Shown here piece after piece: positions 1-8,314 of a DNA stretch of 36,613 nt. Under the pieces are notes generated by a model, which was not told the origin of the DNA, did no database searches, and saw only the letters and a program-made list of their open reading frames with translations. The stretch comes from Propionibacteriaceae bacterium (lineage in GTDB: Bacteria; Actinomycetota; Actinomycetes; Propionibacteriales; Propionibacteriaceae). The position numbers and the translations under genes were made by a program. How positions within the stretch are numbered: the stretch's first letter is position 1; the number at the start of each line of letters is the position of its first letter. Location of the stretch: NCBI GenBank assembly GCA_031265875.1, contig JAISCA010000032.1, positions 1 through 36,613 of the forward strand, written 5' to 3'.

Positions 1-29
1 GAGTCCACAGGTTTAGGGGCTGGGCCCAC

Positions 30-35
30 TAGGGT
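30..35 (+). promoter_or_regulatory. -10 box of a leaderless promoter for the TrmH gene
   Basis: TAGGGT lies six bases before the GTG at 42, which would put the transcript start on the start codon. No ribosome binding site precedes the gene. The same arrangement recurs before about ten genes in this window. Confidence 0.55.
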
Positions 36-41
36 GACGCC

Positions 42-782
42 GTGACGACCGATCCCAGCCCGGCCCCGGCCGAGGCCATCAGCGCCGGTCCGACCGAGGC
101 CCAGACCGAGGCTCTCGGCCCCGATCCGGCGGAAGGCCCGCTCGACGGTTGGGCAGACGGTCCGCTCGACCCCTCGGTCAGCTCGCCGGCCCCGGTCGGC
201 GTCGGACCAGCTCCTCAACCGTGGCCGGACGACCCCCGCTTGGACCGCGCCCTGCTGGCCCACGGCGACCGGCGCAACGTCATCGACGCCTACCGCTATT
301 GGACCGTCGAGGCGATCAGAGCCGAGCTCGACCAGCGCCGCCGGCCCCTCCAAGTGGCGATCCAGAACTGGCAGCACGACTTCAACATCGGCTCCATCGT
401 GCGCACCGCCAACGCCTTCAACGTCGCCCGGGTCCACATCGTCGGACGTAAGCGCTGGAACCGGCGCGGAGCCATGGTGACCGATCGCTACCTCCAACTC
501 AGCCACCACGACTCGGTCGAGGCCTTGGTCCAGGCTTTGGACGGCCTGCCCCTGATCGGGGTGGACAACGTGGCCGGTTCGGAGCCCTTGGAGCGGACCC
601 GGTTGCCCCGGGCTTGCTGCCTCTTCTTCGGCTCAGAGGGGGACGGCCTGACCGAGGCCGCTCTGGCCGCCTGCCATCGGATCGTGGCCATCGCCCAATA
701 CGGTTCGACTCGCTCCCTCAATGCCGGCGCGGCCGCCGCCATCGCCATGTACCACTGGGGCTTGGATGCGGCCGTCGACTGA
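42..782 (+). CDS. TrmH/SpoU-family RNA 2'-O-methyltransferase
   Basis: SPOUT-fold enzyme expected to methylate a ribose 2'-OH in rRNA or tRNA using S-adenosylmethionine. All three SpoU motifs are visible in the C-terminal two thirds: NIGSIVRTANAF around residue 115, FGSEGDGLTEAAL around 195, and STRSLNAGAAAAIAMY near 225, which forms the knotted cofactor pocket. The first 65 or so residues are acidic, rich in Pro, Ala and Gly, and probably disordered; they are not part of the usual fold. The GTG start is chosen because a TAGGGT -10 box sits six bases upstream, and the GTG at 34 runs straight into a stop. The target nucleotide cannot be told from sequence. It is followed by a small membrane protein gene and fba. 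Confidence 0.85.
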   Translation: MTTDPSPAPAEAISAGPTEAQTEALGPDPAEGPLDGWADGPLDPSVSSPAPVGVGPAPQPWPDDPRLDRALLAHGDRRNVIDAYRYWTVEAIRAELDQRRRPLQVAIQNWQHDFNIGSIVRTANAFNVARVHIVGRKRWNRRGAMVTDRYLQLSHHDSVEALVQALDGLPLIGVDNVAGSEPLERTRLPRACCLFFGSEGDGLTEAALAACHRIVAIAQYGSTRSLNAGAAAAIAMYHWGLDAAVD

Positions 783-812
783 CTGTCGCCCGGGGGCGGA
801 ATCCTCCACCAC

Positions 813-818
813 TATGAT
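813..818 (+). promoter_or_regulatory. -10 box of a leaderless promoter
   Basis: TATGAT is a near-perfect -10 box seven bases before the ATG at 826. It supports 826 as the start over in-frame ATGs at 721, 814 and 817. Confidence 0.5.
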
Positions 819-825
819 GGGAGCC

Positions 826-1341
826 ATGTCCGAAGAGCTGACGGTCGGGTTCAACCCCATGCCGGCCGCCGAGCGCGTGGCGTATTACTCCGGGCTGGTC
901 CGGTCACGTCTGATCTGGCTGATCGTGGCCGTCGCCATCTGTGGTGTGATCTGGGCCTGGCAACAGCTCGACCTGGCCCGCGGTCTGCAATTGCTCATGA
1001 TCGGGCTGGCCTATTCGGCGATCTGGCTGGTGGCCGCTCTGGCCGGTCTGATCAACTCTCGTCGTCTGCTCAAGAGCATCGGCCAAGGCATAGCGGTGCG
1101 GGTCGGCCACTGGGGCATCGACCTCTTAGGCGGAGTCCTGCCCTGGGCCGACGTGACCAAGGTCTCGACCACGCGGGGCCGCTTCGGATCGGGTCCCAGG
1201 CTCGACGTCCACAGCGCCAGCGGCGAGGTCCGTCGGCTGCCCTTCATGTACCTCGACACCATGCCCGGCACCATCGACGCCGCCGTCCGAGCCTATTCCC
1301 GGGGGACGAGGTGGTTGGACACATCTCGTTTGGGCAATTGA
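826..1341 (+). CDS. small membrane protein with two TM helices, function unknown
   Basis: 171 residues. Two hydrophobic segments (about residues 28-45 and 54-75) form a TM hairpin and are followed by a soluble region of about 90 residues, beginning near IAVRVGHWGIDLLGG, that looks like a small beta-rich domain of the PH type. I do not recognise a catalytic motif. The start at 826 is preferred over the longer reading from 721, because that would overlap the upstream methyltransferase and because a TATGAT box lies seven bases before 826. It lies directly upstream of fba on the same strand, but fba has its own ribosome binding site after an 87-base gap. No function is assigned. Confidence 0.65.
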   Translation: MSEELTVGFNPMPAAERVAYYSGLVRSRLIWLIVAVAICGVIWAWQQLDLARGLQLLMIGLAYSAIWLVAALAGLINSRRLLKSIGQGIAVRVGHWGIDLLGGVLPWADVTKVSTTRGRFGSGPRLDVHSASGEVRRLPFMYLDTMPGTIDAAVRAYSRGTRWLDTSRLGN

Positions 1342-1428
1342 CACATCGTTCTGGTCGCGCTCCCCGCGATCAGGGCGCCCCCACCCCACACTGAACCTCA
1401 ATCAACACCGACAGTCAGGAGACGAAAT

Positions 1429-2454
1429 ATGCCTATCGCAACCCCAGAGGTTTACGCTGAGATGATCCAGCGGGCCAAAGAAGGCAAGTACGCCTTCCCC
1501 GCCATCAACATCTCCAGTTCGCAGACCCTCAACGCCGCCCTGGCCGGCTTCGCCGAGGCTGGCTCCGACGGCATCGTCGAGATCTCGACCGGTGGCGCCG
1601 AGTACGCCTCCGGGCCGACGGTCAAGAACATGGTCACAGGCGCCGTCGCCCTGGCTGAGTACGCCTACGTCGTGGCCCAGAACTACCCCGTCAACATCGC
1701 CTTGCACACCGACCACTGCCCCAAAGAGAAGCTCGACGGCTACGTGCGTCCGCTCATCGACATCTCGCTGGAGCGGGTGGCGCGCGGCCAGGAGCCCCTC
1801 TTCCAGTCCCACATGTGGGACGGCTCGGCCGTCTCCCGGACGGAGAACCTGCAGATCGCCCAGGAGCTGCTGGCTCTGACCAACCGGGCCCATCAGATCT
1901 TGGAGATCGAGGTCGGCGTGGTCGGCGGCGAGGAGGACGGCGTCTCGAACGAGATCAACGACAAGTTGTACTCCACCGTCGAGGACGGTCTGGCCACGGT
2001 CGAGGCCCTCGGCCTGGGTGAGAATGGGCGTTACATCACCGCTCTCACTTTCGGCAATGTCCATGGTGTCTACAAGCCCGGCGCGGTCAAGCTGCGGCCC
2101 GAGGTCCTGAAGCAGATCCAAGACGCCGTCGGCGCCAAGTACGGGGTCGACAAGCCCTTCGCGTTGGTCTTCCACGGCGGCTCCGGCTCCTCCGCCCAGG
2201 AAATTTCCGACGCGGTCGACTACGGCGTGGTGAAGATGAACGTCGACACCGACACCCAGTACGCCTTCACCCGCCCGGTGGTCGATTTCATGTTCCGCAG
2301 TTACGACGGCGTGCTCAAGATCGACGGCGAGGTCGGCAACAAGAAGCAGTACGACCCCAGGGCTTGGGGCAAGGCCGGCGAGGCCGGCATGGCCCAGCGT
2401 GTCATCGAGGCGGCCACCCGGTTGCGTTCGGCCGGTCAGACCCTGCACTCCTGA
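1429..2454 (+). CDS. fba: class II fructose-bisphosphate aldolase
   Basis: Glycolytic and gluconeogenic enzyme, zinc-dependent, that cleaves fructose 1,6-bisphosphate into dihydroxyacetone phosphate and glyceraldehyde 3-phosphate. The sequence has the class II signature HTDHCP at 93-98 (catalytic Asp95, zinc ligand His96), the VGGEEDGV segment near 164-171, zinc ligands in GNVHG (His212) and FHGGSG (His249), and the phosphate-binding NVDTDTQ at 271-277. Its 341 residues match the longer class II-A aldolases. A clear AGGAGA ribosome binding site lies at 1417-1422, seven bases from the ATG. Transcription ends at a strong hairpin shared with the convergent reductase gene. Confidence 0.95.
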   Translation: MPIATPEVYAEMIQRAKEGKYAFPAINISSSQTLNAALAGFAEAGSDGIVEISTGGAEYASGPTVKNMVTGAVALAEYAYVVAQNYPVNIALHTDHCPKEKLDGYVRPLIDISLERVARGQEPLFQSHMWDGSAVSRTENLQIAQELLALTNRAHQILEIEVGVVGGEEDGVSNEINDKLYSTVEDGLATVEALGLGENGRYITALTFGNVHGVYKPGAVKLRPEVLKQIQDAVGAKYGVDKPFALVFHGGSGSSAQEISDAVDYGVVKMNVDTDTQYAFTRPVVDFMFRSYDGVLKIDGEVGNKKQYDPRAWGKAGEAGMAQRVIEAATRLRSAGQTLHS

Positions 2455-2495
2455 GACTCGCAGAGTCGAAGAGTCGATCGGAACCGCCCAGATCT

Positions 2496-2547
2496 AAGAC
2501 TCCAGGCCCCGGCCAGCCCTGCGCGGTCGGCCGGGGCCTGGAGTCTT
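2496..2547. terminator. bidirectional terminator between fba and the aldo/keto reductase
   Basis: A perfect 19-base-pair inverted repeat (arms 2496-2514 and 2529-2547, 14-base loop) whose outer ends read AAGACT and AGTCTT. It sits 41 bases after the fba stop and 16 bases after the stop of the opposing gene, so it can serve both. Confidence 0.85.
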
Positions 2548-2563
2548 CCGTTCGGTCAGGCCG

Positions 2564-3604
2564 TCAGGCCTGGCTGGGGCCGGCCCAGAGATTGATGCCG
2601 GCCTCCTGGCCGTACTGGTCGATCAGGCCGAGTTCCGCCGCCGTGAAGTCGAGTCGGCTCAGCGCTCCCAGGCTGTCCTCCAATTGGGCCACGCTGGAGG
2701 CGCCGATCAAAGCCGAGCTGACACGGTCGTCGCGCAACACCCAGGCCAGGGCCATCTGGGCCAGCGACTGGCCCCGGGCCTGGGCCAGGGCGTTGAGCTG
2801 GGCGATGTTGGCTAGGTTCTCCGGCGTCAGGAAAGCGGTCGACAAGGACTTGCGCTGAGCCGCCCGGGAGCCGGCCGGCAGCCCGTCGAGGTATTTGTCC
2901 GTCAACATGCCTTGGGCCAGGGGCGAGAAGGCGATGCAGCCGACGCCGGTCCGGCCCAGCAGGTCGATCAGCTCCGGTTCGATCCAACGGTTGATGATGG
3001 AGTACGACGGTTGGTGGATCAGCAGCGGCGTGCCCAGTTGGCGCAGCCCGTCGACCGCTTGCTGGGTGCGCTGGGCCGAGTAGGACGAGACGCCGACGTA
3101 GAGGGCCCGCCCGGAGCGGACGGCTTGGTCGAGCGCGCCCAGGGTCTCCTCCAGCGGCGTCGAGGCGTCGAAGTGATGGTGATAGAAGATGTCGACGTAG
3201 TCCAAGCCCATCCGTTCCAAGGACTGGTCGAGCGAAGCTAAGAGGTACTTGCGCGAGCCGAGGTCGCCGTACGGACCCGGCCACATGTCCCAGCCGGCCT
3301 TGGAGCTGATCACCAGCTCGTCCCGGTGGGAGCGGAAGGACTCCTTCCAGTGGCGGCCGAAGTTGGTCTCGGCCGCCCCGTAAGGCGGGCCGTAATTGTT
3401 GGCCAGGTCGAAGTGGGTGACGCCGAGGTCGAAGGCCCGGCGCAAGATGGCGCGCTGGCGCTCGAAGGGCACGTCGTCGCCGAAGTTGTGCCACAGGCCG
3501 AGCGAGATGGCGGGCAGGGCCAGCCCGGAACGGCCGACCCGACGGTAGGGCATACGACCGTCGTAACGATCCGGGTCAGGCGTGTGGGGAGGTAGGACGG
3601 GCAT
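2564..3604 (-). CDS. aldo/keto reductase, YghZ/Gpr type
   Basis: NADPH-dependent reductase of the AKR14-like group, whose E. coli member YghZ reduces L-glyceraldehyde 3-phosphate and methylglyoxal. The 346-residue protein follows YghZ throughout, with [13 protein letters not shown] near residue 30, [12 protein letters not shown] at 63-74, [13 protein letters not shown] at 117-129, and [11 protein letters not shown] further on. The catalytic tetrad is visible as Asp66, Tyr71, Lys102 and a His in YHHH at 141-144. The AAAGGAA ribosome binding site sits just before the ATG at 3604. A role in detoxifying triose phosphate by-products fits its place next to fba but is inference. It is transcribed divergently from purA. 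Confidence 0.88.
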   Translation of the reverse strand: MPVLPPHTPDPDRYDGRMPYRRVGRSGLALPAISLGLWHNFGDDVPFERQRAILRRAFDLGVTHFDLANNYGPPYGAAETNFGRHWKESFRSHRDELVISSKAGWDMWPGPYGDLGSRKYLLASLDQSLERMGLDYVDIFYHHHFDASTPLEETLGALDQAVRSGRALYVGVSSYSAQRTQQAVDGLRQLGTPLLIHQPSYSIINRWIEPELIDLLGRTGVGCIAFSPLAQGMLTDKYLDGLPAGSRAAQRKSLSTAFLTPENLANIAQLNALAQARGQSLAQMALAWVLRDDRVSSALIGASSVAQLEDSLGALSRLDFTAAELGLIDQYGQEAGINLWAGPSQA

Positions 3605-3669
3605 GGGGTTCCTTTCGCGGGCCGGCCCGGCGCCGCAGGGTCGCGCCGGTCAGGATTGGCAGCGCTTCC

Positions 3670-3675
3670 ATCCTA
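3670..3675 (-). promoter_or_regulatory. possible -10 box for the aldo/keto reductase gene
   Basis: On the minus strand this reads TAGGAT, about 65 bases before the start codon. No convincing -35 box is seen. Confidence 0.3.
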
Positions 3676-3704
3676 TCGAGGCTCAGGTCACCGGCGGGAG
3701 TCGC

Positions 3705-3710
3705 TACGAT
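3705..3710 (+). promoter_or_regulatory. possible -10 box for purA
   Basis: TACGAT, about 70 bases upstream of the purA ATG. It would give a 5' leader of about 65 bases ending in a strong ribosome binding site. No -35 match is evident. Confidence 0.35.
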
Positions 3711-3780
3711 GCCTGGGGGATTGATAGACCCGGGGCCGCGGCGACCAGCCGTGGGAGCCCGGCCGGAGGGAGGGCCGTGT

Positions 3781-5067
3781 ATGACCGGCATCGTCGTCAT
3801 CGGCACCCAGTGGGGTGACGAGGGCAAGGGCAAGGCCACCGACCAATTGGGCGACCGCGTCGACTACGTCGTGCGCTACTCCGGCGGCAACAACGCCGGT
3901 CACACCGTGGTGGTGGGCGACGAGACCTACGCCCTCCATCTGTTGCCCTCCGGCATCCTCAGCCCCCGCGCCACCCCCGTCATCGGCAACGGCGTGGTGG
4001 TCGACCTCGATGTCCTCTTCTCCGAGATCGACGCCTTGACCGCCCGCGGCGTGGCCGCCGACCGCCTCCTGGTCTCGGCCAACGCCCATGTCATCGCGCC
4101 CTACCACCAGGTCCTGGACAAGGTCACGGAGCGCTTCTTGGGCCACCGCCGGATCGGCACCACCGGTCGCGGCGTCGGTCCGGCCTACGCCGACAAGGTC
4201 AATCGGGTCGGCATCCGGGTGCAGGACCTGCTCGACCCCAAGATTTTGAGCCAGAAGGTCGAAGCCGCCCTGGAGCAGAAGAACCAATTGCTGGTCAAGG
4301 TCTACAACCGGCCCGCCATCGACGCCGAGGAGGTCTGCCAGCGGCTGCTGGCCCAGGCCGAGCGGGTGCGCCCGCTGGTGACCGACGTCGCCCGCGTCCT
4401 CAACCAGGCCCTCGACGCCGGCCAGGTGGTCTTGTTCGAAGGGGCCCAGGCCCACCACCTGGACGTCGACTTCGGCACCTACCCGTACGTCACCTCGTCC
4501 AACCCGGTGGCGGCCGGGGCTTGCATCGGGGCCGGCGTCGGGCCGACCCGGATCGACCGCGTCATCGGTATCGCCAAGGCTTACACCACCCGGGTGGGGG
4601 AGGGGCCCTTCCCGGGGGAGTTGCTGGACCAGGTCGGCGAGGGCTTGCGCCAAGCCGGCGGGGAGTACGGCACCACCACCGGCCGGCCCCGCCGTTGCGG
4701 TTGGTTCGACGCCCTGGTGGTGGAGCAAGCGGTCAAGGTCAACGCCGTGACCGATCTCTTCCTGACCAAGCTCGACGTCCTGACTGGGTATGACCGGGTG
4801 CCGGTGGTGGTGGCCTACGACATCGACGGTCTGCGCCACGACACCATGCCGATGACCCAAACCGAGTTCCACCACGCCCAGCCCGTCTACGAGCAGCTGG
4901 AGGGCTGGAGCGAGGACATCTCCGGCTGCCGCCGCTTCGACCAGCTGCCGCCGGCCTGCCAACGTTACGTCCGCCGCCTGGAGGAGCTGACCGGCGCCCG
5001 TATCTCCGGCATCGGGGTCGGCCCCGGCCGGGAACAGGTCATCATGTTGCACGACCTATTGGCCTGA
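3781..5067 (+). CDS. purA: adenylosuccinate synthetase
   Basis: Catalyses the GTP-dependent joining of IMP and aspartate, the first step from IMP to AMP. The N-terminal [11 protein letters not shown] loop carries the catalytic Asp14; NNAGHT carries His42. IMP-binding [11 protein letters not shown], the SSNPVAAGA stretch and the [13 protein letters not shown] region are all intact. From the ATG at 3781 it has 428 residues, the usual length. An in-frame ATG at 3709 was rejected because the canonical N-terminus begins two residues after 3781 and a GGAGGGAGG ribosome binding site precedes that codon. It stands alone rather than in the purD-purB or purC-Q-L units. Confidence 0.96.
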   Translation: MTGIVVIGTQWGDEGKGKATDQLGDRVDYVVRYSGGNNAGHTVVVGDETYALHLLPSGILSPRATPVIGNGVVVDLDVLFSEIDALTARGVAADRLLVSANAHVIAPYHQVLDKVTERFLGHRRIGTTGRGVGPAYADKVNRVGIRVQDLLDPKILSQKVEAALEQKNQLLVKVYNRPAIDAEEVCQRLLAQAERVRPLVTDVARVLNQALDAGQVVLFEGAQAHHLDVDFGTYPYVTSSNPVAAGACIGAGVGPTRIDRVIGIAKAYTTRVGEGPFPGELLDQVGEGLRQAGGEYGTTTGRPRRCGWFDALVVEQAVKVNAVTDLFLTKLDVLTGYDRVPVVVAYDIDGLRHDTMPMTQTEFHHAQPVYEQLEGWSEDISGCRRFDQLPPACQRYVRRLEELTGARISGIGVGPGREQVIMLHDLLA

Positions 5068-5380
5068 GCGGCTAATCCTGACGGCGGCCGCGCCCTTTGG
5101 CCCGCCTCCACCGACCCGGCCCCAGCGGAGCGGCCGGGTGTGGACACGCCAGCGGGCGGTTGCGACCACTTTTTCCGCGTGTCGGCGTGTGTGAGGCTCC
5201 GTTCTCGGCGTTGGGGGTTGGCGTGATCGAGCGGTACGCGCGGGGAGACTGGCCCAGCCGCCCCTCTTTGGCCGCCCCCGATAGAATCGCTCCGGCGGGC
5301 CGGCCGCAGAGGCTCGCCGACGCGATTGAAGCGTTCAGACTCGTCAGAGTCGATATCCAACTGACAGGGATTGGAGCGTT
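5068..5380 (+). other. intergenic region before the DUF89 unit
   Basis: No convincing gene. It contains one copy of a short motif, GGTTGCGAC (5158-5166), that recurs in other gaps here; a TAGAAT box at 5282-5287 that could be a -10 element; and a small hairpin, GACTC-GTCA-GAGTC, near 5338-5351. An ORF beginning at 5097 is a frame shadow with no homology I recognise. Confidence 0.5.
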
Positions 5381-5506
5381 ATGCCCAGGTCCACCCACCC
5401 CTACTCTGACGGTCGCAGGCCCTTCCGGCTCGCCTCCGCCGCCCGCCGCTGGGTGGACCGACGGGACGGCTCCACCGCCGCCGATCTGGGCCAGGTGGCC
5501 GTATGA
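5381..5506 (+). CDS. candidate 41-residue basic small protein, coupled to the DUF89 gene
   Basis: A 42-codon reading frame (starts MPRSTHPYSDG, ends DLGQVAV). GGAG at 5373-5376 precedes the ATG by four bases, and a second AGGGA lies slightly further up. Its TGA overlaps the ATG of the DUF89 gene as ATGA, the usual sign of translational coupling. It is rich in Arg, with no cysteine and no membrane helix. I do not recognise the family. It could be a real small protein, a leader peptide for the downstream phosphatase, or chance in GC-rich sequence. The absence of any other ribosome binding site for the DUF89 gene favours translation. Confidence 0.4.
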   Translation: MPRSTHPYSDGRRPFRLASAARRWVDRRDGSTAADLGQVAV

Positions 5507-6405
5507 GGTTGCAAGTCACCTGTGTGGGCTGCCAGGTCAGCACCGTCGCGCGGGCGCTGAGCCGGGTCGAAGCCCCGGCCCAACGCAAGCTGGATCTGAT
5601 CGAGGACTACAGCTTGAAGTTCCAGACCGGGGGCGACGTCTGTCTGACCATCAACGACTTCTATCGCCGGGCCAAGGTCGCCGTCGGCTCATTCGACCCC
5701 TTGGCCCAGGACAAGGCGGAGCAGAACGCGGTCGCCCTCCAGGCCCTGCCCTTGGCCCGCGCCATCCTGGACGAGCAGCCCGACCGGTTGGCCACCGCCA
5801 TCAGACTGGCCGTCATCGGCAACATGATCGATTTCGCCTTCGGCGACCACTTCGACGTTGAGACGGCCGTCCGCGGCCTGTTGGACCTGGAGTTCGCGAT
5901 CGATGACTACGACGCCTTCCGGGACCGGCTGGCCCAGGCCAGCTCGCTGACGCTGTCCTGTGACAACGCCGGCGAGGTCATCTTCGACGGCGTCCTGGTC
6001 GAGGAGATCGCCCGCTTCCGGGCCGAGCGCGGCTTGCCGCCGCTCGACATCGCCGTCATCGTCAAATCCGGCCCCGTCATCAACGACGCCATGCGGGCCG
6101 ACGCCGAGCTGGCCGGTTTGGACCGCTTCGCCACCATCGTCGAGTCCGGCACCGACGGCATCGGCCTGCCGCCGACCGAGATCGACCCGGCCGTGCACGA
6201 TCTCTTGGTCCGATCGGACCTGATCCTGGCCAAGGGCATGGCCAATTTCGAGTCGACCTTCGACTACCCGGTCTTCGCCCAGCACACCTTCTATCTCTTC
6301 AAGGCCAAGTGCCTGCCGGTGGCCCAGGTCGCCCAAGCCCCAGTCGGCGGCATGGTCCTCGCCGACGGCGCCACCCGCTCGCCCGCCTGGGCCGACCCAG
6401 CCTGA
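5503..6405 (+). CDS. DUF89/ARMT1-family metal-dependent phosphatase
   Basis: Member of the DUF89 family of damage-control phosphatases, which hydrolyse side products such as sugar phosphates. This is the short prokaryotic form: paired cysteines at the N-terminus (CVGCQ, 7-11), metal-binding DNAGE at 154-158 preceded by a short hydrophobic strand, KSGPVIND at 188-195, KGMANFE at 244-250, and the family C-terminus FKAKCLPVA at 266-274. It has 300 residues. The start overlaps the stop of a candidate 41-codon ORF. The next gene downstream, 250 bases away, begins the carbohydrate operon, so a role in clearing a sugar-phosphate by-product of that pathway is a reasonable inference but unproven. Confidence 0.82.
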   Translation: MRLQVTCVGCQVSTVARALSRVEAPAQRKLDLIEDYSLKFQTGGDVCLTINDFYRRAKVAVGSFDPLAQDKAEQNAVALQALPLARAILDEQPDRLATAIRLAVIGNMIDFAFGDHFDVETAVRGLLDLEFAIDDYDAFRDRLAQASSLTLSCDNAGEVIFDGVLVEEIARFRAERGLPPLDIAVIVKSGPVINDAMRADAELAGLDRFATIVESGTDGIGLPPTEIDPAVHDLLVRSDLILAKGMANFESTFDYPVFAQHTFYLFKAKCLPVAQVAQAPVGGMVLADGATRSPAWADPA

Positions 6406-6489
6406 GCGACCCCGTCGGCGGTCGCCGCACCGAACGGCGCGTGGGCCGATCCCGTACCGAAGAACTCTCAAATTAAGTCCGTCGACCTA

Positions 6490-6520
6490 TTGCGGTGATC
6501 ATTTGATCATAGTATGATCA
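6490..6520 (+). promoter_or_regulatory. promoter with palindromic operator for the carbohydrate operon
   Basis: TTGCGG (6490-6495), a 17-base spacer and TATGAT (6513-6518) form a good sigma-A type promoter. A perfect 17-base palindrome, TGATCATA-G-TATGATCA, spans 6504-6520 and covers the -10 box. A third TGATCA lies at 6496-6501 in the spacer. The position suits repression by the SorC-family regulator encoded at the end of the cluster; the pairing is inference. Confidence 0.7.
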
Positions 6521-6656
6521 GAAGTGCATCCTCGGTCGAAGGTCCTTGCCGCGACCGGAGCCCGGGGATCACCCTCCGCCCTGGGGGCATCCGTTGATAG
6601 CGGCCCGCAGCCGCCTGACAGAGACGTCACGACATTCCAAGATGGGAGCAACGCAA

Positions 6657-8201
6657 ATGGGCAAATACGTTATCGGAATCGATTCCGGCACTTCGGTGGT
6701 CAAATCAGTCCTATTCGATCTCAGCGGCAATGAGCTGTTCGTGTCAGCCCGCCCGACACCGGTCTTCGAGCCCAAGTTCGGCTGGTCCGAGTTCGACCTG
6801 GAGACTGACTGGGTCGAGGTCGCCGCTGGTCTCAAGGCCTTGATCGCCCAAGCCCAGATCGACCCGGGGGAGGTCGTCGGCATCGGTATCACCGGCAAAT
6901 GCGGTGGCTGTTCCTTCCTCGATCAGGACCTGAAGCCGTTCCGCCACGGCATCCTTTGGAACGACGCCCGCTGCGCCGACCTGATGGACGAGTGGATCGC
7001 CAACGGCAAGATGGCCGCCGTCTTCAAGGAGACCGCCAACTGGCTGATGACGGCCAACTACGGCCTCATGCTGCCCTGGCTGAAAGCCAACGAGCCGGAG
7101 ACCTTGGCCCGCTCGGTCCACTTCGTCACCTCGAACATGTACATCGCCTACAAGCTGACCGGCAATCTGACGGCCAACGGCTCCGACTACTTCGGCGTCG
7201 TCGGCGGTGACAGCCATGTCAGCCTCAAGGCCCTGGAACTGTGCGGCGTGCCGGAGTTCTACGACCGCTTCGTGCCCCAGACCGAGCCCCAACAGCCGGT
7301 CGGCGTCGTCACCGCCGCCGCGGCCGAGGCGACCGGGCTCAAAGCTGGCATCCCCGTCACCTCGGTCGGCTGGGACGTCACCGGCTGCGCCGCCGGCGTG
7401 GGCGACATCCATGACGGCCAGGTCAACATCATCCTGGGCACCTCCGGCGTCACCACCATGGTGCTGCCGAACTTCCCCAACGGCGACCCCATGCTGGGTT
7501 CGACCTCGACCTGCAACGTGCCCGGCAAGTGGCTGCAGATGATCGCTCCGCTGACCGGCACGCCGAACTCGGACTGGTTCGTCAACAATTTCACCTACGA
7601 GGACAAGGTCAAGGCCAAAGAGCAGGGCATCTCCGTCTACCAGTTGTTCGACCAAGAGGTCGAGCGGGTCGGGCCCGGCAGCTACGGCGTCATCTACCAT
7701 CCGTACATGAACGCCGCCGGCGAACGCGCGCCCTTCACCGACACGGCCGCCCGGGGCAACTTCTTCGGTCTGTCCACCCGGGCCAACCGTTACGCCATGC
7801 TGCGGGCCGTCTATGAGGGCATGGCTTTCTCCAACAAGCACTGCGTCGACGAGTACGCCCTCGCCCCGGTCGACATCCGGCTGTCCGGCGGCGGCGCCAA
7901 GTCGCCGGTCTGGTGCCAGATCTTCGCCGACATCTTCAATCTGCCGGTCTCCCTGGTCTCCGGCACCGAGTACGGCGCCAAGGGCGGGGCCTGGATGGCG
8001 GCCCTGTCGGCCGGCTGCTTCGCCTCCCAGGAGGAGGCCGTGGCCAGCTTCTGCCAGGTCGACAAGGTCTACCAGCCGATTCCTGAGAACGTGGCCGTGT
8101 ACCAAGAGCTGTACCCGGTCTACACGGCCATTCCGTACGCCCTGATGGACGCCTGGCACGCCCGTTCGGCCGCGCTCAAGCGGCTGGGCATCGAAGGTTA
8201 G
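6657..8201 (+). CDS. FGGY-family carbohydrate kinase
   Basis: ATP-dependent sugar or polyol kinase of the xylulokinase/glycerol kinase superfamily, 514 residues. The N-terminal phosphate loop is GIDSGTSVVKSVLFD (7-21); the presumed catalytic base is Asp240 in GWDVTG; GTSG near 260 and the adenosine-binding LSGGGAKSPVWCQIFADIF near 400 are the later ATPase motifs. The start at 6657 is chosen because GGGAG lies eight bases upstream and the canonical N-terminus starts here; the in-frame ATG at 6546 would add 37 unrelated residues. The substrate is not evident; xylulokinase, erythritol kinase and LsrK-like kinases are the nearest groups I can name. It is the first gene of the operon and has its own operator-bearing promoter. 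Confidence 0.88.
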   Translation: MGKYVIGIDSGTSVVKSVLFDLSGNELFVSARPTPVFEPKFGWSEFDLETDWVEVAAGLKALIAQAQIDPGEVVGIGITGKCGGCSFLDQDLKPFRHGILWNDARCADLMDEWIANGKMAAVFKETANWLMTANYGLMLPWLKANEPETLARSVHFVTSNMYIAYKLTGNLTANGSDYFGVVGGDSHVSLKALELCGVPEFYDRFVPQTEPQQPVGVVTAAAAEATGLKAGIPVTSVGWDVTGCAAGVGDIHDGQVNIILGTSGVTTMVLPNFPNGDPMLGSTSTCNVPGKWLQMIAPLTGTPNSDWFVNNFTYEDKVKAKEQGISVYQLFDQEVERVGPGSYGVIYHPYMNAAGERAPFTDTAARGNFFGLSTRANRYAMLRAVYEGMAFSNKHCVDEYALAPVDIRLSGGGAKSPVWCQIFADIFNLPVSLVSGTEYGAKGGAWMAALSAGCFASQEEAVASFCQVDKVYQPIPENVAVYQELYPVYTAIPYALMDAWHARSAALKRLGIEG

Positions 8202-8220
8202 ACCAGCGCGGACCAGCCAT

Positions 8221-8263
8221 CTGATCGACTGGTCCAAGCCATCGAGCTGGACCAGTCGATCAG
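8221..8263 (+). other. intercistronic hairpin between kinase and lyase genes
   Basis: A perfect 15-base-pair inverted repeat (arms 8221-8235 and 8249-8263, 13-base loop) in the 113-base gap. No T-tract follows and four same-strand genes continue beyond it, so an mRNA-stabilising or processing element is more likely than a full terminator; a duplex binding site for a regulator is also possible. Confidence 0.6.
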
Positions 8264-8314
8264 GCCGAACCAAGCGGATCAACCGAACCAATCAACCGAG
8301 AGGGTAGCCCGACC

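Noticed and set aside
3709-3780. Upstream start for purA adding 24 residues
   Set aside because: The canonical PurA N-terminus starts at 3781 and is preceded by a strong ribosome binding site; the extension reads like leader.
5097-5861. 254-codon plus-strand ORF overlapping the DUF89 gene
   Set aside because: Its second half is a frame shadow of DUF89 and its first half spans the intergenic promoter region.
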